Assembly (NCBI GenBank): GCA_950295325.1
Contig: OX485809.1
Span: forward strand, 31,248,001-31,312,000
From: Polytrichum commune
Lineage: Eukaryota > Streptophyta > Polytrichopsida > Polytrichales > Polytrichaceae
Direction of reading: 5' to 3'
Length of the DNA stretch: 64,000 nt
This document shows, one piece after another, positions 1 through 11,470 of this stretch; positions within the stretch are counted from its first letter, which is position 1; every line of letters starts with the position of its first letter. Made by a program: the position numbers and the translations under genes. The notes beneath the pieces were generated by a model. It saw only the letters and a program-made list of their open reading frames with translations. It ran no database searches and was not told where the DNA came from.

Positions 1-866
1 AATCTTTAAAAATATTGTTAGCACTCAATTGAGAGCCACATGTGCATAACTACTCCAAATAATGTATACTATGATGTTTTAGAAAGCCAACACAAAGATA
101 TACAAACTATAAATTATTTAAAGTAATGTAATTTACCATTCAAAGTGTATAGTGTGTTGAAATTGAGACTTCAAAATTCAATGGCAGCCATACACCCCTT
201 CGCTTCAAAAGCCATTTTTTTTGGAAAAAAAATCGAATAAAGTGCGCCATGAATTTTTGGAAACCCAACACCATCATTTATGCTCCCTAAAAAAACATAG
301 ATAAAAAATCCATTCTGTCCAGTTTCTAAAGCTCTTTAAAAATGGATTTCCTAAATCCAGTGACAATTCTACACGCCTCAGGGAGTGCACTATTCATTAA
401 AACCAAGCATCACGTGCGTGCATGCCCCTTATTAAAATACCCCTGTATACATTTTATTTTTGCTAAAATCAAGCAATATACTTACAAATCTTATTGCTTT
501 AAAATACATTTCCATACGTACACAAGGGTCCAAAAACAAATATAGAAATTGTATATAACATGTGTACAAATGTTTGGAAATGCAAAAATATGGCCCTATT
601 ATATGTATAATATCAAATCATGGATTTTTAGTTATAAAGTCGTTACTTAGTGAATGAAAAAACACATGATTCTTGGTCCAGGTCTGACTTGAACGCGTAA
701 ACGCGTAAATGCGTACTTTACATATATTTTTCTATAGCCTCATGTATATCTACTTCTTGCTTAATAGCAATATGTCTCTTGTACGTACATTTTGTACATG
801 CTTGTTTTAAATAATATCCCTTTTGTGCACCCACGTGTATAAATACAGTACTTGAACAGTGCACTC
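1..866. other. AT-rich intergenic DNA, nothing recognised
   Basis: No open reading frame, RNA gene or paired repeat was recognised here. The sequence is AT-rich and its only ORF is short and unlike any protein. It ends at the 9-bp target duplication of the MITE that follows. Confidence 0.5.
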
Positions 867-1112
867 GGCTGGGGATTCGTGGCACTCAAGTAAAATCATC
901 CATCCAAGATATCGTGGATGAAGTGGCTCCAATAAAAAAAGCCCCCCTATGGGGTTGAGGGCCGATTCATTCGAATGTGACGTCACTAGACTAATTCGGG
1001 GCCTTTGACTCTATTTCCGGAATCAAATTACCCAAAAATAGCCATTTAGATGATTCGTGTGTTTTTTTCATCCGCACGGATGATTTTACTTGAGTGCCAC
1101 GAATCTCCGGCC
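867..1112. mobile_element. MULE-like MITE, copy 1 (246 bp)
   Basis: The ends are inverted repeats of about 35 bp, starting GGCTGGGGATTCGTGG on the left and reading GGCCGGAGATTCGTGG when the right end is reverse-complemented. The element is flanked by a perfect 9-bp direct repeat, AGTGCACTC, at 858-866 and 1113-1121. A 9-bp duplication and long inverted ends are typical of Mutator-like elements. There is no coding capacity, so it would depend on a transposase encoded elsewhere. A second 246-bp copy lies at 22500-22745 and differs at about nine positions by eye. Confidence 0.85.
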
Positions 1113-1381
1113 AGTGCACTCCCTGGGCTACACACTCACACTTCCATATCCATAACTTTTATATCCTATGTCCAAACTAAGATTTAATGGTTTTCTAGAA
1201 AGCTATAAACATGATACAAATACTTCAAAAATACGAGAACAAACCAACAACTTGCCACATTTCCACAAGCATTCAAAGCACCTGCTCTTGGATTCCGACG
1301 GCTATAAAGTGACCTTCATTCTAAGAGGGATAATTTTCTCACAACAACTCCAAATAAAATGATCTAAGCATCATTGATTAA

Positions 1382-1594
1382 TTCTATTCGATCATGCACG
1401 AGGACCCACATAGTAAAAATTCATTGAAACAACATTTGGTTGAGGACCCAGTTACACATGGCTTCACACTACACTTGAAGATCCGTGACCACACCACATG
1501 ATTTTGACGGTGTCTCGGGACGGCCTTTGGACACTTCCTCTCAGGCTCTCACAGCTTCACGGTCACGGCTCTTGGCTCGTGTGTGAAGTGGCCC
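1382..1594 (-). mobile_element. Truncated Tourist-like MITE (GGGCCACTTCACAC family)
   Basis: Reverse-complemented, this segment matches the first ~200 bp of the elements at 44852-45339 and 50148-50650. It has the terminus GGGCCACTTCACACACGAG, then the block with 'agccgtgacc', the 'catgattttg' region and the GAGGACCC stretch. The other terminus is missing, so it is a decayed fragment. Confidence 0.65.
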
Positions 1595-2158
1595 TCAGAA
1601 GGGGCATTCTTCTTGTATCTGTTTTGAAGATCAACTGGTTATGGTGACATGTAGACAAGTACTGCAGACAAGTAGGTTAGGCATGCAGGTGGTACTAAGT
1701 AAGGGTAGAAAAGAAAGGGATAGAGATTAGAGAGGCATTCAATGACGTCGATCCCGCCTGAATCGGGTACAGCAATGGCAGACGCATGTGTTGAGGCCCA
1801 ATGTGTGGAAGAGTCGTTTCACCAAATCGTCGTGCAATATACTCACTTACACACCTATAAATAAGCTTGCCCCCACCCCCCTGGCCAAGGACGGTAATAT
1901 AAGTTATTGTCACTCAATCACACTCATAATACGGGCGTCACTCACTCACTTGCTTGCTTTGCTTGCTTGCTCACTCACTCACTGGCTGCTTGAGACACCG
2001 ACGTGGGCTCCAATTGATTTGATTGTCAGCAGCAAGAGCAGCAGGCAAGGCAAGGCAAGGCAAGGCAAGGCAGGGCAGTGGCCGTCCTCTTCAACTGGCC
2101 TCATTCACTTCATGAAAGAGATCTCTTTCTTTCTCACCAGGGCACGGCCAAGACACGA
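1595..2158. repeat. Low-complexity intergenic DNA with (AAGGC)n
   Basis: Contains CTCACT/TTGCTTGC-type low complexity near 1930-1985 and about five AAGGC pentamers at 2045-2075. A plus-strand ORF runs through these tracts, but its composition is set by the simple repeats and it is not taken as a gene. Confidence 0.5.
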
Positions 2159-3462
2159 CCATTTTCTTCTTTTTGGAGATATGGAACTTAATTTCTCGGG
2201 TGCATTGAGTTCAGCACGAGGGTCATGCGTCATGAGACAAGTACACTGATTATCCCAGTGAATTAAGTTAGTGCACTGATTATCTCAGTGAATTAAGTTA
2301 GTGCCTGTTACAATGCGGGGTTATGCAGTGCCATGACTGTTTAATGGGACTGTAATAGTTTACCAGTATACGTCATTCGTGTTCTATAATGTTTGAACAA
2401 CCTATTGAACTTTTGTTAGTGAAGATTGAACTCATGAGTGAACCGTTATTGCACCGCGTAACTCCAGATAGTAACACACACTGATTGGGATAATTAGTGT
2501 CCTCATCTTCATTTTCTTCTTTTGGAAAAATGAAACTTGGTTTTTTGGGTGCATTGAGTTCAGCACGAAAATCATGTGTCACGAGACGAGTACATTGATT
2601 ATCCCAGTGAATTAGTGCCTGTTACAATGCGGAGTTATGTAGTGCCATGATTGTTCAATGGGAATGTAATAGTTTACCAATAAACGTCATTCGTGTTCTA
2701 TAATGTTTGAACAACTTATTAAACTTTTGTTAGTGAAGATTGAACTCATGAGTGAGCTATTATTGCATTGCGTAATTCCAAATAGTAACACACACTAATT
2801 GGGATAATTAGTGTACTCATCTTCATTTTCTTCTTTTGGAAAAACGAAATTTGGTTTTTTGGGTGCATTGAGTTTAGCACGAGGGTCATGTGTCACGTGA
2901 CGAGTACACTGATTATCCCAGTGAATTAAGTTAGTGCCTGTTACTATGCGGAGTTATGTAGTGCCATGACTGTTTAATGGGACTGTAATACTTTACCAGT
3001 AAACGTCATTTGTGTTTTATAATGTTTGAACAACCTATTGAACTTTTGTTAGTGAAGATTGAACTTGTGAGTGAGCCGTTATTGCACTGCGTAACTCCAA
3101 ATAGCAACACACACTAATTGGGATAATTAGTGTCCTCATCTTCATTTTCTTCTTTTGGAAAAATGAAACTTGGTTTTTTGGGTGCATTGAGTTCAGCACG
3201 AGGGTCATGTGTCACGAGACGAGTACATTGATTATCCCAGTGAATTAGTGCCTGTTACTATGCGGAGGTATGTAGTGCCATGACTGTTCAATGGGACTGT
3301 AATAGTTTACCAGTAAACGTCATTCGTGTAACCGTGTTCTATAATGTTTGAACAACCTATTGAACTTTTGTTAGTGAAGATTGAACTCATGAGTGAGCCG
3401 TTATTGCACTGCGTAACTCCAAATAGTAACACACACTAATTGGGATAATTAGTGTAGTCATC
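2159..3462. repeat. Satellite-like tandem array, ~315-bp unit x 4, MITE-derived
   Basis: Four head-to-tail units begin near 2159, 2510, 2821 and 3141. The spacing of the shared tract GGTTTTTTGGGTGC (2539, 2853, 3172) gives periods of 314 and 319 bp. The first unit is longer because a ~34-bp piece is doubled near 2245-2300. Each unit carries a ~200-bp inverted-repeat element: it starts AATTAGTGCCTGTTAC and ends with a segment whose reverse complement begins AATTAGTGTGTGTTAC. This matches the termini of the single MITE at 12111-12300. A linker of ~110 bp separates the elements. No coding potential was seen. Confidence 0.85.
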
Positions 3463-3507
3463 TGTCTGGACATGATTCACTGCCACTCAAGGTGGGTCAC
3501 GAGTGAG

Positions 3508-3889
3508 TTAAGGTAGATGGGTCTTTTTAAGTAGCTCATATTCTTAACCGGAACCCCAAATTTGATTAGTATGTGGTTCGATGAGGATCAAAGAGAAAAT
3601 GTTGTAAAGACACATGTTGAAAAGAGATTGGACTACATTTCCAAAGATTAATAACTACTCTACACTTAGTAGTGAACACAATCAGGAGGACTTTTGTGCC
3701 TAGTTAAGAAATCAACAAACTTGAACTTCCAATAACTATTACTAAATAAGGGAAAATCCAATTTCAATCCGGTTTTTGGAGATTTTCATTGTAGATTTGC
3801 TAATGCAACATAAGTTTTGTTGTGTAAATTTAGTCGACAGAAGTTAAAGAGCATGAAAACTTGAACCAAATAACACCCACATACCTTAT
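3508..3889. mobile_element. Possible MITE with AAGGTATGTGGG-type ends
   Basis: The left end reads AAGGTAGATGGGTC. The right end, reverse-complemented, reads AAGGTATGTGGGTG. Similar GGTATGTGGGCC termini occur at 12898, 17367 and, inverted, near 39355 and 52360. The interior resembles 22900-23180, sharing the 'aggact..tgtg' and 'cttccaataa' blocks. Boundaries are approximate and no clean target duplication was found. Confidence 0.4.
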
Positions 3890-3998
3890 ATACTTGTACC
3901 CAAAACAAGCCAAAATCCTCCAAGTAAGGATAGGATAGGATAGGATAGAACCCTCCTTATGTGTCAATTTTAAATTACATCAAGTAGTGACCCTAGTA

Positions 3999-5084
3999 CA
4001 CCATATATGGTATTTAGTGTCACCAATTCTAGTTGTCTTTCTCAAGACTAATTGTAAATTGCTTGTGTAGTGTCACTAACTTTTAATGTAAACCTGAAAC
4101 CCCCGGGGGTGGACTCTTTGTTGGAAACATAAATGATGTGCGTGGGTCACTATGAAACTAAACTCCCTATATACAAGAAGTTTATAGAGGAAAACAAACG
4201 TATATGTACTAACAACATGCTAGAAAATGGACTCTTGTATTTATACTAACCTTCTTTAATTAATGTGATAAATGCCTCCATTACATATACAAACTATAAA
4301 CCATGAACTAAATAGGCCTTATTATATAAGAATTCCACTTCCGCTTTCCAATGAGAAAGTCATTAAACTTTTTTCATCCATAGGATGTAACTCTACAATT
4401 ATATCAAATATACAAAGATAAGAGCACTATAACTTAGCCATAATCTGGAGAGCAAAAGTCAAGGAAGCTCATGAGCACTCCAAAAGCCTTTAGTTTGTAT
4501 AAACCTAGAATGCAAATGCAAACCCTAACACGAACAGACATGGTAGTCACTAAGAATATGACCATATGCACAACAATGAATGAAAACGCAAATTGGATGA
4601 AACCAACGCATCTACTGTCATTTTTTTTTCTCTAAACCTTAAGGCCCCCTTTTGTATATTTACCTTTATTTCAAAAAAATAAAGAATGGCCTTTTTAAAT
4701 GTACATAATAAAGAAAATTAATACCTCTCCCTTATGTATACTATGTGCGCTAATGCCTCCAATAACACCCCTTCTTACATCGTGTTGGTCCACCCCCGGG
4801 CCTTAAACACTATTTGTCCTTCCTTATAAAAACATGTGGGCATCATAGATTTACAGTGTTGCAATTATTGTCACTTAGTAAATGACTTTTCATCCAAATT
4901 TCAATCATCCTTGACAATATTTCATAACATAAATGTTAGGAAGCATAATACACTAAACTGAAAGTGGATGAACTAAGAAAAAATTGGGATGCCGATACTT
5001 GTTAAATCATTCATATGAAGTGTCATCAAAAAAGTTACCACAGTGACATAAACTATCATATGACCCTAAATACAATATTCAATG
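3999..5084. mobile_element. CACTAAATAT-family MITE split by a nested element
   Basis: The two halves, 3999-4100 and 4801-5084, align with the two parts of the uninterrupted copy at 19217-19580. Left-hand blocks include 'tagttgtctt' and 'caagactaatt'; right-hand blocks include 'catcatagatt', 'gtgacata' and 'catatgac'. TA lies on both outer sides (3997-3998 and 5085-5086). The interruption is a separate ~700-bp element. Confidence 0.75.
4101..4800. mobile_element. MITE with CCCGGGGGTGGAC ends, intact copy A
   Basis: An element of about 700 bp begins CCCGGGGGTGGACTC and ends GGTCCACCCCCGGG, so its termini are short inverted repeats. It sits inside another MITE, which makes it the younger insertion. 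Related but interrupted copies are at 17395-22253 and, inverted, at 37896-39085. It has no credible ORF. The superfamily was not determined because no clear target duplication could be read; AAAC occurs near both sides. Confidence 0.7.
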
Positions 5085-5788
5085 TAGACTTTCCTAGTAG
5101 TCCATCAATGCTTAATAAAATCCTTAGAACATAGAAACATACAAATCTTGGATTCATGACAATGAAAATTTGGAGATGAAACCTATGACCTAGGGTTGCA
5201 AAAAATATTAGGGCGACTTTATACATGGCCTAGGGTTGGCCTAAGCTCCGGCATGATATTAAAGCATTAAGCCCTCAATCCAACCCAACTTTATCAAAAA
5301 TTGGGTTCAACCTTGTCACATGTAAAGTGATGAGGCATGATTTTAAGTCTCAATGTTCTTGAGGGAGAATTTTAGTGTAGAGAATGAACCCTCCATGCAT
5401 CATGCTGATGTTCATTATCCAACAGATGAGCCCAATCCGGCCCATGTTGAGTTTGAGCCAAGAAATACCTTGTCTCAAATTTTTCAAGCTGCCCAAAGGT
5501 TGGCCCCAATTATTTGCCACCTAGGATGCCACCTATGACCCGCATAGGATGACAAATGTTCGGGCCAACCCTAATATAAAGCCCTGGGGCTAGATTTGAT
5601 GAAACCAAATGATCCCATTGGTTGAGATTCTTAGAGTTTGGGCCGGCCCTCAATCTGGCCCCTAAGTGCAATAGAGGTCAAGCGTAAAGTCTCTCAAAGA
5701 GGGACAAAATTGTAAGTATGGTCCCTCTTTGAGAGACTTTTCTATTTGGAGGCATTTTGATCCAATGAACGGGGAGAACCAATGGCTA
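5085..5788. other. Intergenic DNA, nothing recognised
   Basis: Contains one short inverted pair, in which a 'ctctcaaaga gggac' stretch near 5692 is mirrored by 'gtccctcttt gagag' near 5721. No gene or well-bounded element was recognised. Confidence 0.4.
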
Positions 5789-6603
5789 CACTAAATATTG
5801 TATTTAGTATCATTTAGTATTTGGAATTATGTAAAGCTAGAACTATTTTACTGTATATCTTGTTTTTATACCAATAAGAAAACGGTAGAACCGTGAGGCT
5901 CTGTCCTTTACTATGAAAGACTACAATTATAGTCGTTCACTTTGCTCATGCCAATCCATGGCTATTTACTATACCAAACTTTTCTTGGATTTTGTGCACC
6001 TTCTTCTCAAATGCAGGTCAAGAATTGAAGCTACCCATTTATTACCCGAAATTTTTAGAATACATAATCAAGAACTGCCGAAATAACTATAGTTAACTAG
6101 ATTTCTTTCAATGCATTTTAGGAAGCAATTAAAGTGTTATATATATACACACACATATATATAATTTTAGTTAACATCCACATTAAATAAAGTGGACCCA
6201 AAATAACAAGAACAAGTAACGTCCAAGTGTGAACGCAAAGTGGTTAGGAAATTTGCTCTTGAAATGAAGAAGATGATGCATAGTCTTTGTCCTACAGACA
6301 GAGCCAATAAACTATAGATAACATCCACATTACATAAAGTGGACCAACAATAACAAGAACAAGTAACGTCCAAGTGTGAACACAAAGTGGTTAGGAAATT
6401 TGCTCTTAAAACGAAGAAGTTGATGCATAGTCTCTGTCCTACAGACAGAGCCAACAAAGGGCAAATTGGCTGTTTGGACATTATACAACATTCCATCTTT
6501 ACTTGGTGAAAAATGACATTTATAGTATTTATATAGCATTGTGGAACTCCGACACTAAATATTTAGCGACACTTATATTATAAGCGACACTAAATATTTA
6601 ATG
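5789..6603. mobile_element. CACTAAATAT-family MITE carrying an insertion
   Basis: The outer parts (5789 to ~5876 and ~6463 to 6603) match the compact 218-bp copy at 51686-51903, including the 'tttggaatta' and 'gtttttggacattat' blocks. TA flanks both ends (5787-5788 and 6604-6605). The ~590 bp between them has no counterpart in the compact copy and contains a two-copy tandem repeat. Confidence 0.7.
6171..6467. repeat. 147-bp tandem duplication
   Basis: Two adjacent copies with a period of 147 bp share 'acatccacat', 'aacaagtaacg', 'caaagtggtt' and 'ctacagacagag'. Short minus-strand ORFs run through it only because the repeat lacks stops in one frame. It lies within the insertion inside the MITE at 5789-6603. 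Confidence 0.8.
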
Positions 6604-6606
6604 TAG

Positions 6607-8775
6607 TTGCAGAGAAACCGGTTGAGCTTGACAAAAGACCGGTTGAAGGTCGCCGGAGCAGCTACCCTGTGCGGCACTTTGAGGAGTTCCTGAGCTCTTC
6701 ATCATCCTCAGCAACTTAAAGCTCCTGAGGTATGATGTTTATTTTCGTCCATTTCCCAATTTCGGCATTTTCCAGAACCTAGTTTCGACAGGATGATGTT
6801 TCGGCTAGAGTTAGAGTCACCGAGGGTTTAGACAGAAATCATGGCCAAATCATGTTGCGCACCTCAATCTTCGGCAGATAACTGGACTTGTGTAGTTTCT
6901 GCATGAAAATCTAAGGAAAGTTCTGGACATGTATGTTGGTTAGTTTCGGCAACTCAATCCTCTTGGATTCCGGCACCGCAATCTTGGTTAGGTACGCAAC
7001 AGTACTCTTGGTTTTAGGTACAGAAATCTTGGTAGGTTCGGCACACAAGTACTGTATCGGGTAAAGTCGGCACTGACATCTTCCGAACTTAATCACACAA
7101 TTGGGACCCGGCACCAATTGGGATTCGTCCATAGGTTTCTGGCTTTGTCTTTTACAACCTCAATCACGAGAAGAGCGTTGATGAATAAACTTCCACACAA
7201 TTTCGGCTAATGTGTGGCTTCGGATTGCTGGGTTGTGGCTGTCTCCCTGCAGCCTTAATCACCTCTGCATGTGCCCTTACATGCACCAATGAACCACCAA
7301 GTTTTCTTTCTGTCTGTTTGCTTTCTTCTTTTTGCCCTTGTCTTTGGGACTGTCACATGTGATTGCTGGGTTGAGGCTCATGATTTGATTCTAATGTTAT
7401 GGTGATGGAGGAGGAACTGACTTGTCACAGGAAATCACTAATTGCATTAACTTGAATCATCAGATGAAATTCCAGCTTCAAGCTTCAAGCTTGGTGCTGC
7501 CTTCGAATCGGCGCCGTCAGACATGCAACTCGATCGTGCGATTGCTTGTCACTTTTCTCCGAATGTGGTAGACATTGTTGGAGTGAGTGTAGCTTAATTG
7601 ACAAGAGTACGAGAATTTTTACTGGGTGACAACCTGTGATGATGAATTTGAACTCGGATAAACGCTGGTGGCCGTTATCGATGGCTGGGAAACCAATTGT
7701 CTTGCGGGACTTTTTTGGGGTCTTCACCTCGTCGTCATGTCGGATGAAGACGCGTTGGCGTACTTGGAGCACGCGCACTCGATGTTGCACAAAGTTCTAC
7801 AGCACCCTCGTTCCAGAATTTGAGCAACGCCTAACTATCGATTGCGATGAATTAGGTCCCTGGAGGAGTTGGAAACTTTGGACACTTCATGTAGCTTGAA
7901 CTTTTAATTTGAAAAGCCTTCAAGGCCTTCCCTTTGGGGTTTCTCTTGAGTGGCAGGAGCCTCCTCTTGACCGGTGGGGCGAGCAGTAGACGCAAGCGTA
8001 GGGTAAACAAGAGCGCACAACTCTTCGAATTCCAAAAATCTGAAATTAGTCATGTTATTGAACAAAATTCCCGGACATGCGCAAGTTATGAAGAATGTCA
8101 TTAACACCCTCATCCGGATTAACAAATGTTTGGCCCCCTTCTTCCAACTCCCAAGAATCCACACAACAAACCGTCATCGTCAAGACGAGTTGTGCCTCAA
8201 ATCCATCTCGGCGAGTAGCTCATTAACCGAATCATCACCCTCCAATCCACCATTTTCATCCCTGTCACACCCTGTGAAGAATAAGAAGATCAATTAACAA
8301 CTCACATACAGGAAACAACATGACCTTAACAACTCACACACAAAGAGTATGATAAAATATCACATGTTGCTCAAAAATTAAATGATACAAGCTCTTGTAA
8401 GTGAATGCTAATTTCAGAATTGTTAGACCAGTATAATCAAATGATGCTTGACACATTCCAACTATCAAGTAGAAGTGCGCAATAGATAATTACGCTGTAA
8501 TGGGGAGCCCTACATGCTCAAATACCAACTTGTAAGAGCTACAAGGCTCCTGGCGTGCGATTGAGCGCCCTTATTATGACCTCGCAGGGAACGGTGAAGT
8601 CAGAAACGGCGAAGTAGCAGTAGCCACGCAGTAGCTAAGCCTGGCAGTAGGGATCATGCCACGTAGGATGCCACGGGTGCTGAGAATGTGCCACGTGGCC
8701 TAACCACTCTGCAGCAAGGATTGTTTATCCGATTGACCAGGTGGAGAATCTCTGCGCTGGTATACTGGTTTGTTT
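6607..8775. other. Intergenic DNA with a GC-richer patch, no gene assigned
   Basis: Around 7640-7870 the sequence is GC-richer and has short overlapping ORFs on both strands. In one frame ATGTCGGATGAAGACGCG opens a ~28-codon reading frame that stops. This could be a gene remnant, but no family was recognised. The rest is AT-rich and featureless to me. Confidence 0.3.
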
Positions 8776-8900
8776 AATTAGTGTGGGTTACCATTCAGAG
8801 TTACGTGTTGCTATAACTTTTTACCGACATTATCGCATTTTAACAACTAAGTTATGTCATATTCTTCAATGTGCATACTAACGTAACTTGCCGCATTTTT
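8776..8900. mobile_element. Half of a MITE of the AATTAGTGTGGGTTA family
   Basis: Begins AATTAGTGTGGGTTACCATT and continues with GAGTTACGTGTTGC and CTATAACTTTTTACCG. This matches the reverse complement of the right half of the MITE at 12111-12300. The opposite terminus is not seen. Confidence 0.6.
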
Positions 8901-9519
8901 TATTTATTTTTTCATATAGAGGAAGTGAACTAAAATAAGCCATTTAAACATAAATTAATTCGTCAGTTTTGAATTAGTTATGTATTGTTTTTAAGTATTA
9001 CGTTAGAGTGTGCTATAATAGATTCAAAGGGTTTCATTTTAGACTTGAGCAAGTCCTAACATAGAATCAAATCTTGTCTATCTAGTACCTCTTAGTTTAC
9101 CTTTACACACTCATCATGTGTCTTGGGGCCAACACTTAATGAGCTAATTATACACTAACAAGGTTGTCTTTTGCACCCGTCACAAGCAAACAGAAAGGCA
9201 TATAGAATTTGAAATTAATCTTGCCCGTCGAAAGAAACCGAAAAATTACCCGTCACATGGAGAGGTAAAAAAAAATCCAACCCGTGAAAAGAATGATCCC
9301 CTTAACCATTACTTGTCAAGCATATCCCAAACAATGTTGTATCCCTTGATATACAAGCCACACTTTGATTTCTTAGTGGCTTAGGAGATACGAGTAAGCT
9401 TTTGCACCTGTAAGTGACACTTAACTAAACCTAATTTAAGTTTGTGTTGAGTTTGTGTTGAGTTTTTGACGTACACGCTCTCATCTAATAAAATCAAAAT
9501 AATATCAGTGTTCGTTTCT
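8901..9519. other. Intergenic DNA, nothing recognised
   Basis: AT-rich sequence without a credible ORF, RNA gene or bounded repeat. Confidence 0.4.
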
Positions 9520-10720
9520 TGTACAGTGACATGAATGGGAGCTTGTTCTTCCCAACCTTGATCGTGTTTTACCAAGCTTCAAGGTGGGGTTACTTCCTTC
9601 CTTTTGGAAGGTGGGCTCCTTTTTGTAGTATAAACGGATGTTGCAGGATTTGTCCCCTTGGTGTAAGGTGGACTAAACTTGGGATGCATATTGGCAGGTT
9701 CATAGGGGCTTGTTTGTTGTCGGGTTTTCTCTTATTTAGGACCAGGTAGGTGAGGTATTTCATGAATATTTGGTGTTTGTGTTTCATGAGTTTCTTAATT
9801 TTGTGTGGGGGAACTTTGAGACTTTTAAGTGCTTGCATTGGTGACTCAAGGATGGCTCCTCTTACGCCAATTGTGATTGTCATAAGGGGGTTGCCATTCC
9901 AACCTTTGTTTTGAGGTTTTGGATGAGTGGGTTATATTTGTTGGCTTTTTTCTGAGGCCGTGGTTGTGGGGAATCTATCATGATAGTACGTGTATTCAAT
10001 GAATTGTGTAATATGTGGTGGTGAGAGGTTGAGTGGGGGGTGGCTGTCATTAGGGGCTCCTAGTATGCATAGTAAGTCGGTGAGAGGCGGGCCATAAATG
10101 TATGGCGTGTATTGCCCATGTATTGTGCATATTGGAAGTTTAGTGTTTGTTTGATTTGTGTGTCAATTATTCTAGGGTCTTTCCAAAAGTGGTTGGATAA
10201 TTGATGGTTAATTAGGTCATTGGAGACCCATTTGTCTACATATGGATGTTTGGCTTGGGCGATTGTTAGTTCAATGTTGTTGTGGCTTTTGTGTATGTTA
10301 GCATATAGATTGTGGATTTCCATGTTATGTGTTCTTGTAGGAACCCGTTAAGCGGATCCCATTAAGCCAATATGGGGTGGTGTGTATGATGTGGATGTGT
10401 AGTGTGAAGCTCGGTTTGCTTTGGGTGGTTCCGACGTTCGCTAGGCGGTCTGTATTTCGTTTCCTATGATGTTGTGTGAGCATTGACATTTTGTGTTGTA
10501 ATCTTGTGTGCAAACCACCTAATTTGGTTAACTATGGCCGTGATAAATAGTTTGTTGGGGTGGTGGTGCAGAGAGGAGGGGTGTCTTATGTGGTTATTAA
10601 TCAAGTAGACATTGTTGAGGCTATCCGTGAGGATGAATATGTCGTGTGTATAGTATTTTGTGGCAAATATCGCTATGAGTATAGGATTTAGTTTGGCAAA
10701 TATTTATGAATATTCATGAA
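9520..10720 (-). pseudogene. Decayed LINE-type retrotransposon ORF2: RNase H and C-terminal region
   Basis: Read on the minus strand from 10720, the frame gives an RNase H-like stretch, FILTDSLNNVYLINNHIRHP, then HHHPNKLF. A frame shift follows into a TDRLANVGTT end, which is the usual 'ahxxixGNexAD.LAk.Gt' closing region of RNase H. Further downstream come a segment with HFWKDPRIIDTQIKQTL and QYAQYMGN (10060-10323) and, at 9590-9883, LMTITIGVRGAI and YLTYLVLNKRKPDNKQ. I recall this order (RNase H, then the QYMGN block, then the VRGAI/LVLNKRK block) from RNase H-bearing non-LTR retrotransposons. The copy has several frameshifts and in-frame stops and no reverse transcriptase domain, so it is a 5'-truncated dead copy. 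A CACTAAATAT-family MITE fragment abuts its 5' side. Confidence 0.65.
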
Positions 10721-10878
10721 TAATTGCAACATTGCAGATCTATAATGCACAAAAAAAAATACAAGGAATGACTAGAAATGTTAGCTTTACATTTAGTGTC
10801 CGTGACACTACACGGGCAGTTTACAATTCGTATTGAGCAAGACAAATTAGAATTGGTGAGAGAAAATATTTAGTGTAG
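10695..10878. mobile_element. CACTAAATAT-family MITE fragment
   Basis: Shares 'ttgcaacattg', 'gatctataat', 'aaggaatgac', 'acatttagtgt', 'gtattgagcaagac' and the terminus ATATTTAGTG with the copy at 11471-11856, in the same orientation. Only the right part is present. Confidence 0.65.
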
Positions 10879-11160
10879 CTCCCCCGGAGAACCAAGGTGA
10901 ACCCGGGACATACTTCATGTTAGTACTCTAGAACCCAATTTCTAGTAATTTCATGCAGAGAAACTCGACACCCTCTTTGCATAACTGTGGCTAATGCCAC
11001 ACTACCTCCATCATTCTAGTATTTTCAATACCTTTTTGGATGCCATCCAAGGCATGTCATAAGTAAGTTATACTCGTACCCTGAAGCCAAAACCCCCTGC
11101 ACACATAACAGACACCCTAGTTAATCGTCAACATTTAGCTGAAATAATATGTCAATATAT

Positions 11161-11193
<33 letters not shown>

Positions 11194-11470
11194 TAACGTC
11201 CCACTACCTCCATCACTTCTTTCAAAAGACACTGTCTGTGTGTTATGAGATTGCTTGAAGCTTTTGAGATAAGCATCAGGAAATGGTTTCATTTAAGTAA
11301 CGGACTTGCCTCAATCCTGCGACGGTTGGCAGGCCTCTGAGCTAGTGGAGATGCTTTCCTCGTTGCTACTTTAGTGGCCATTCTGACCTGTTACCGGCCG
11401 ATCCAAAAGCAGGGTTGTACGTACCACCTGCTACTGCCCTGAAACCATGACCCTGGAGTATGGAGTACTG
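10879..11470. other. Intergenic DNA with (AG)n at 11163-11191
   Basis: Holds a perfect (AG)n run of about 29 bp. No gene or bounded element was recognised on either side. Confidence 0.5.

Noticed and set aside
1788-2249. Plus-strand ORF of 153 codons
   Set aside because: Runs through CTCACT and AAGGC low-complexity tracts into the tandem array. The composition is repeat-driven and no domain is visible.
2159-3462. Possible CRISPR-like array
   Set aside because: Units are ~315 bp and almost wholly alike, with no short repeat/unique spacer alternation. It is a plant tandem repeat with MITE ends.
7485-7899. Overlapping ORFs on both strands around 7.5-7.9 kb
   Set aside because: Composition is somewhat gene-like, but no frame extends, no family is recognised and no splice structure could be built.
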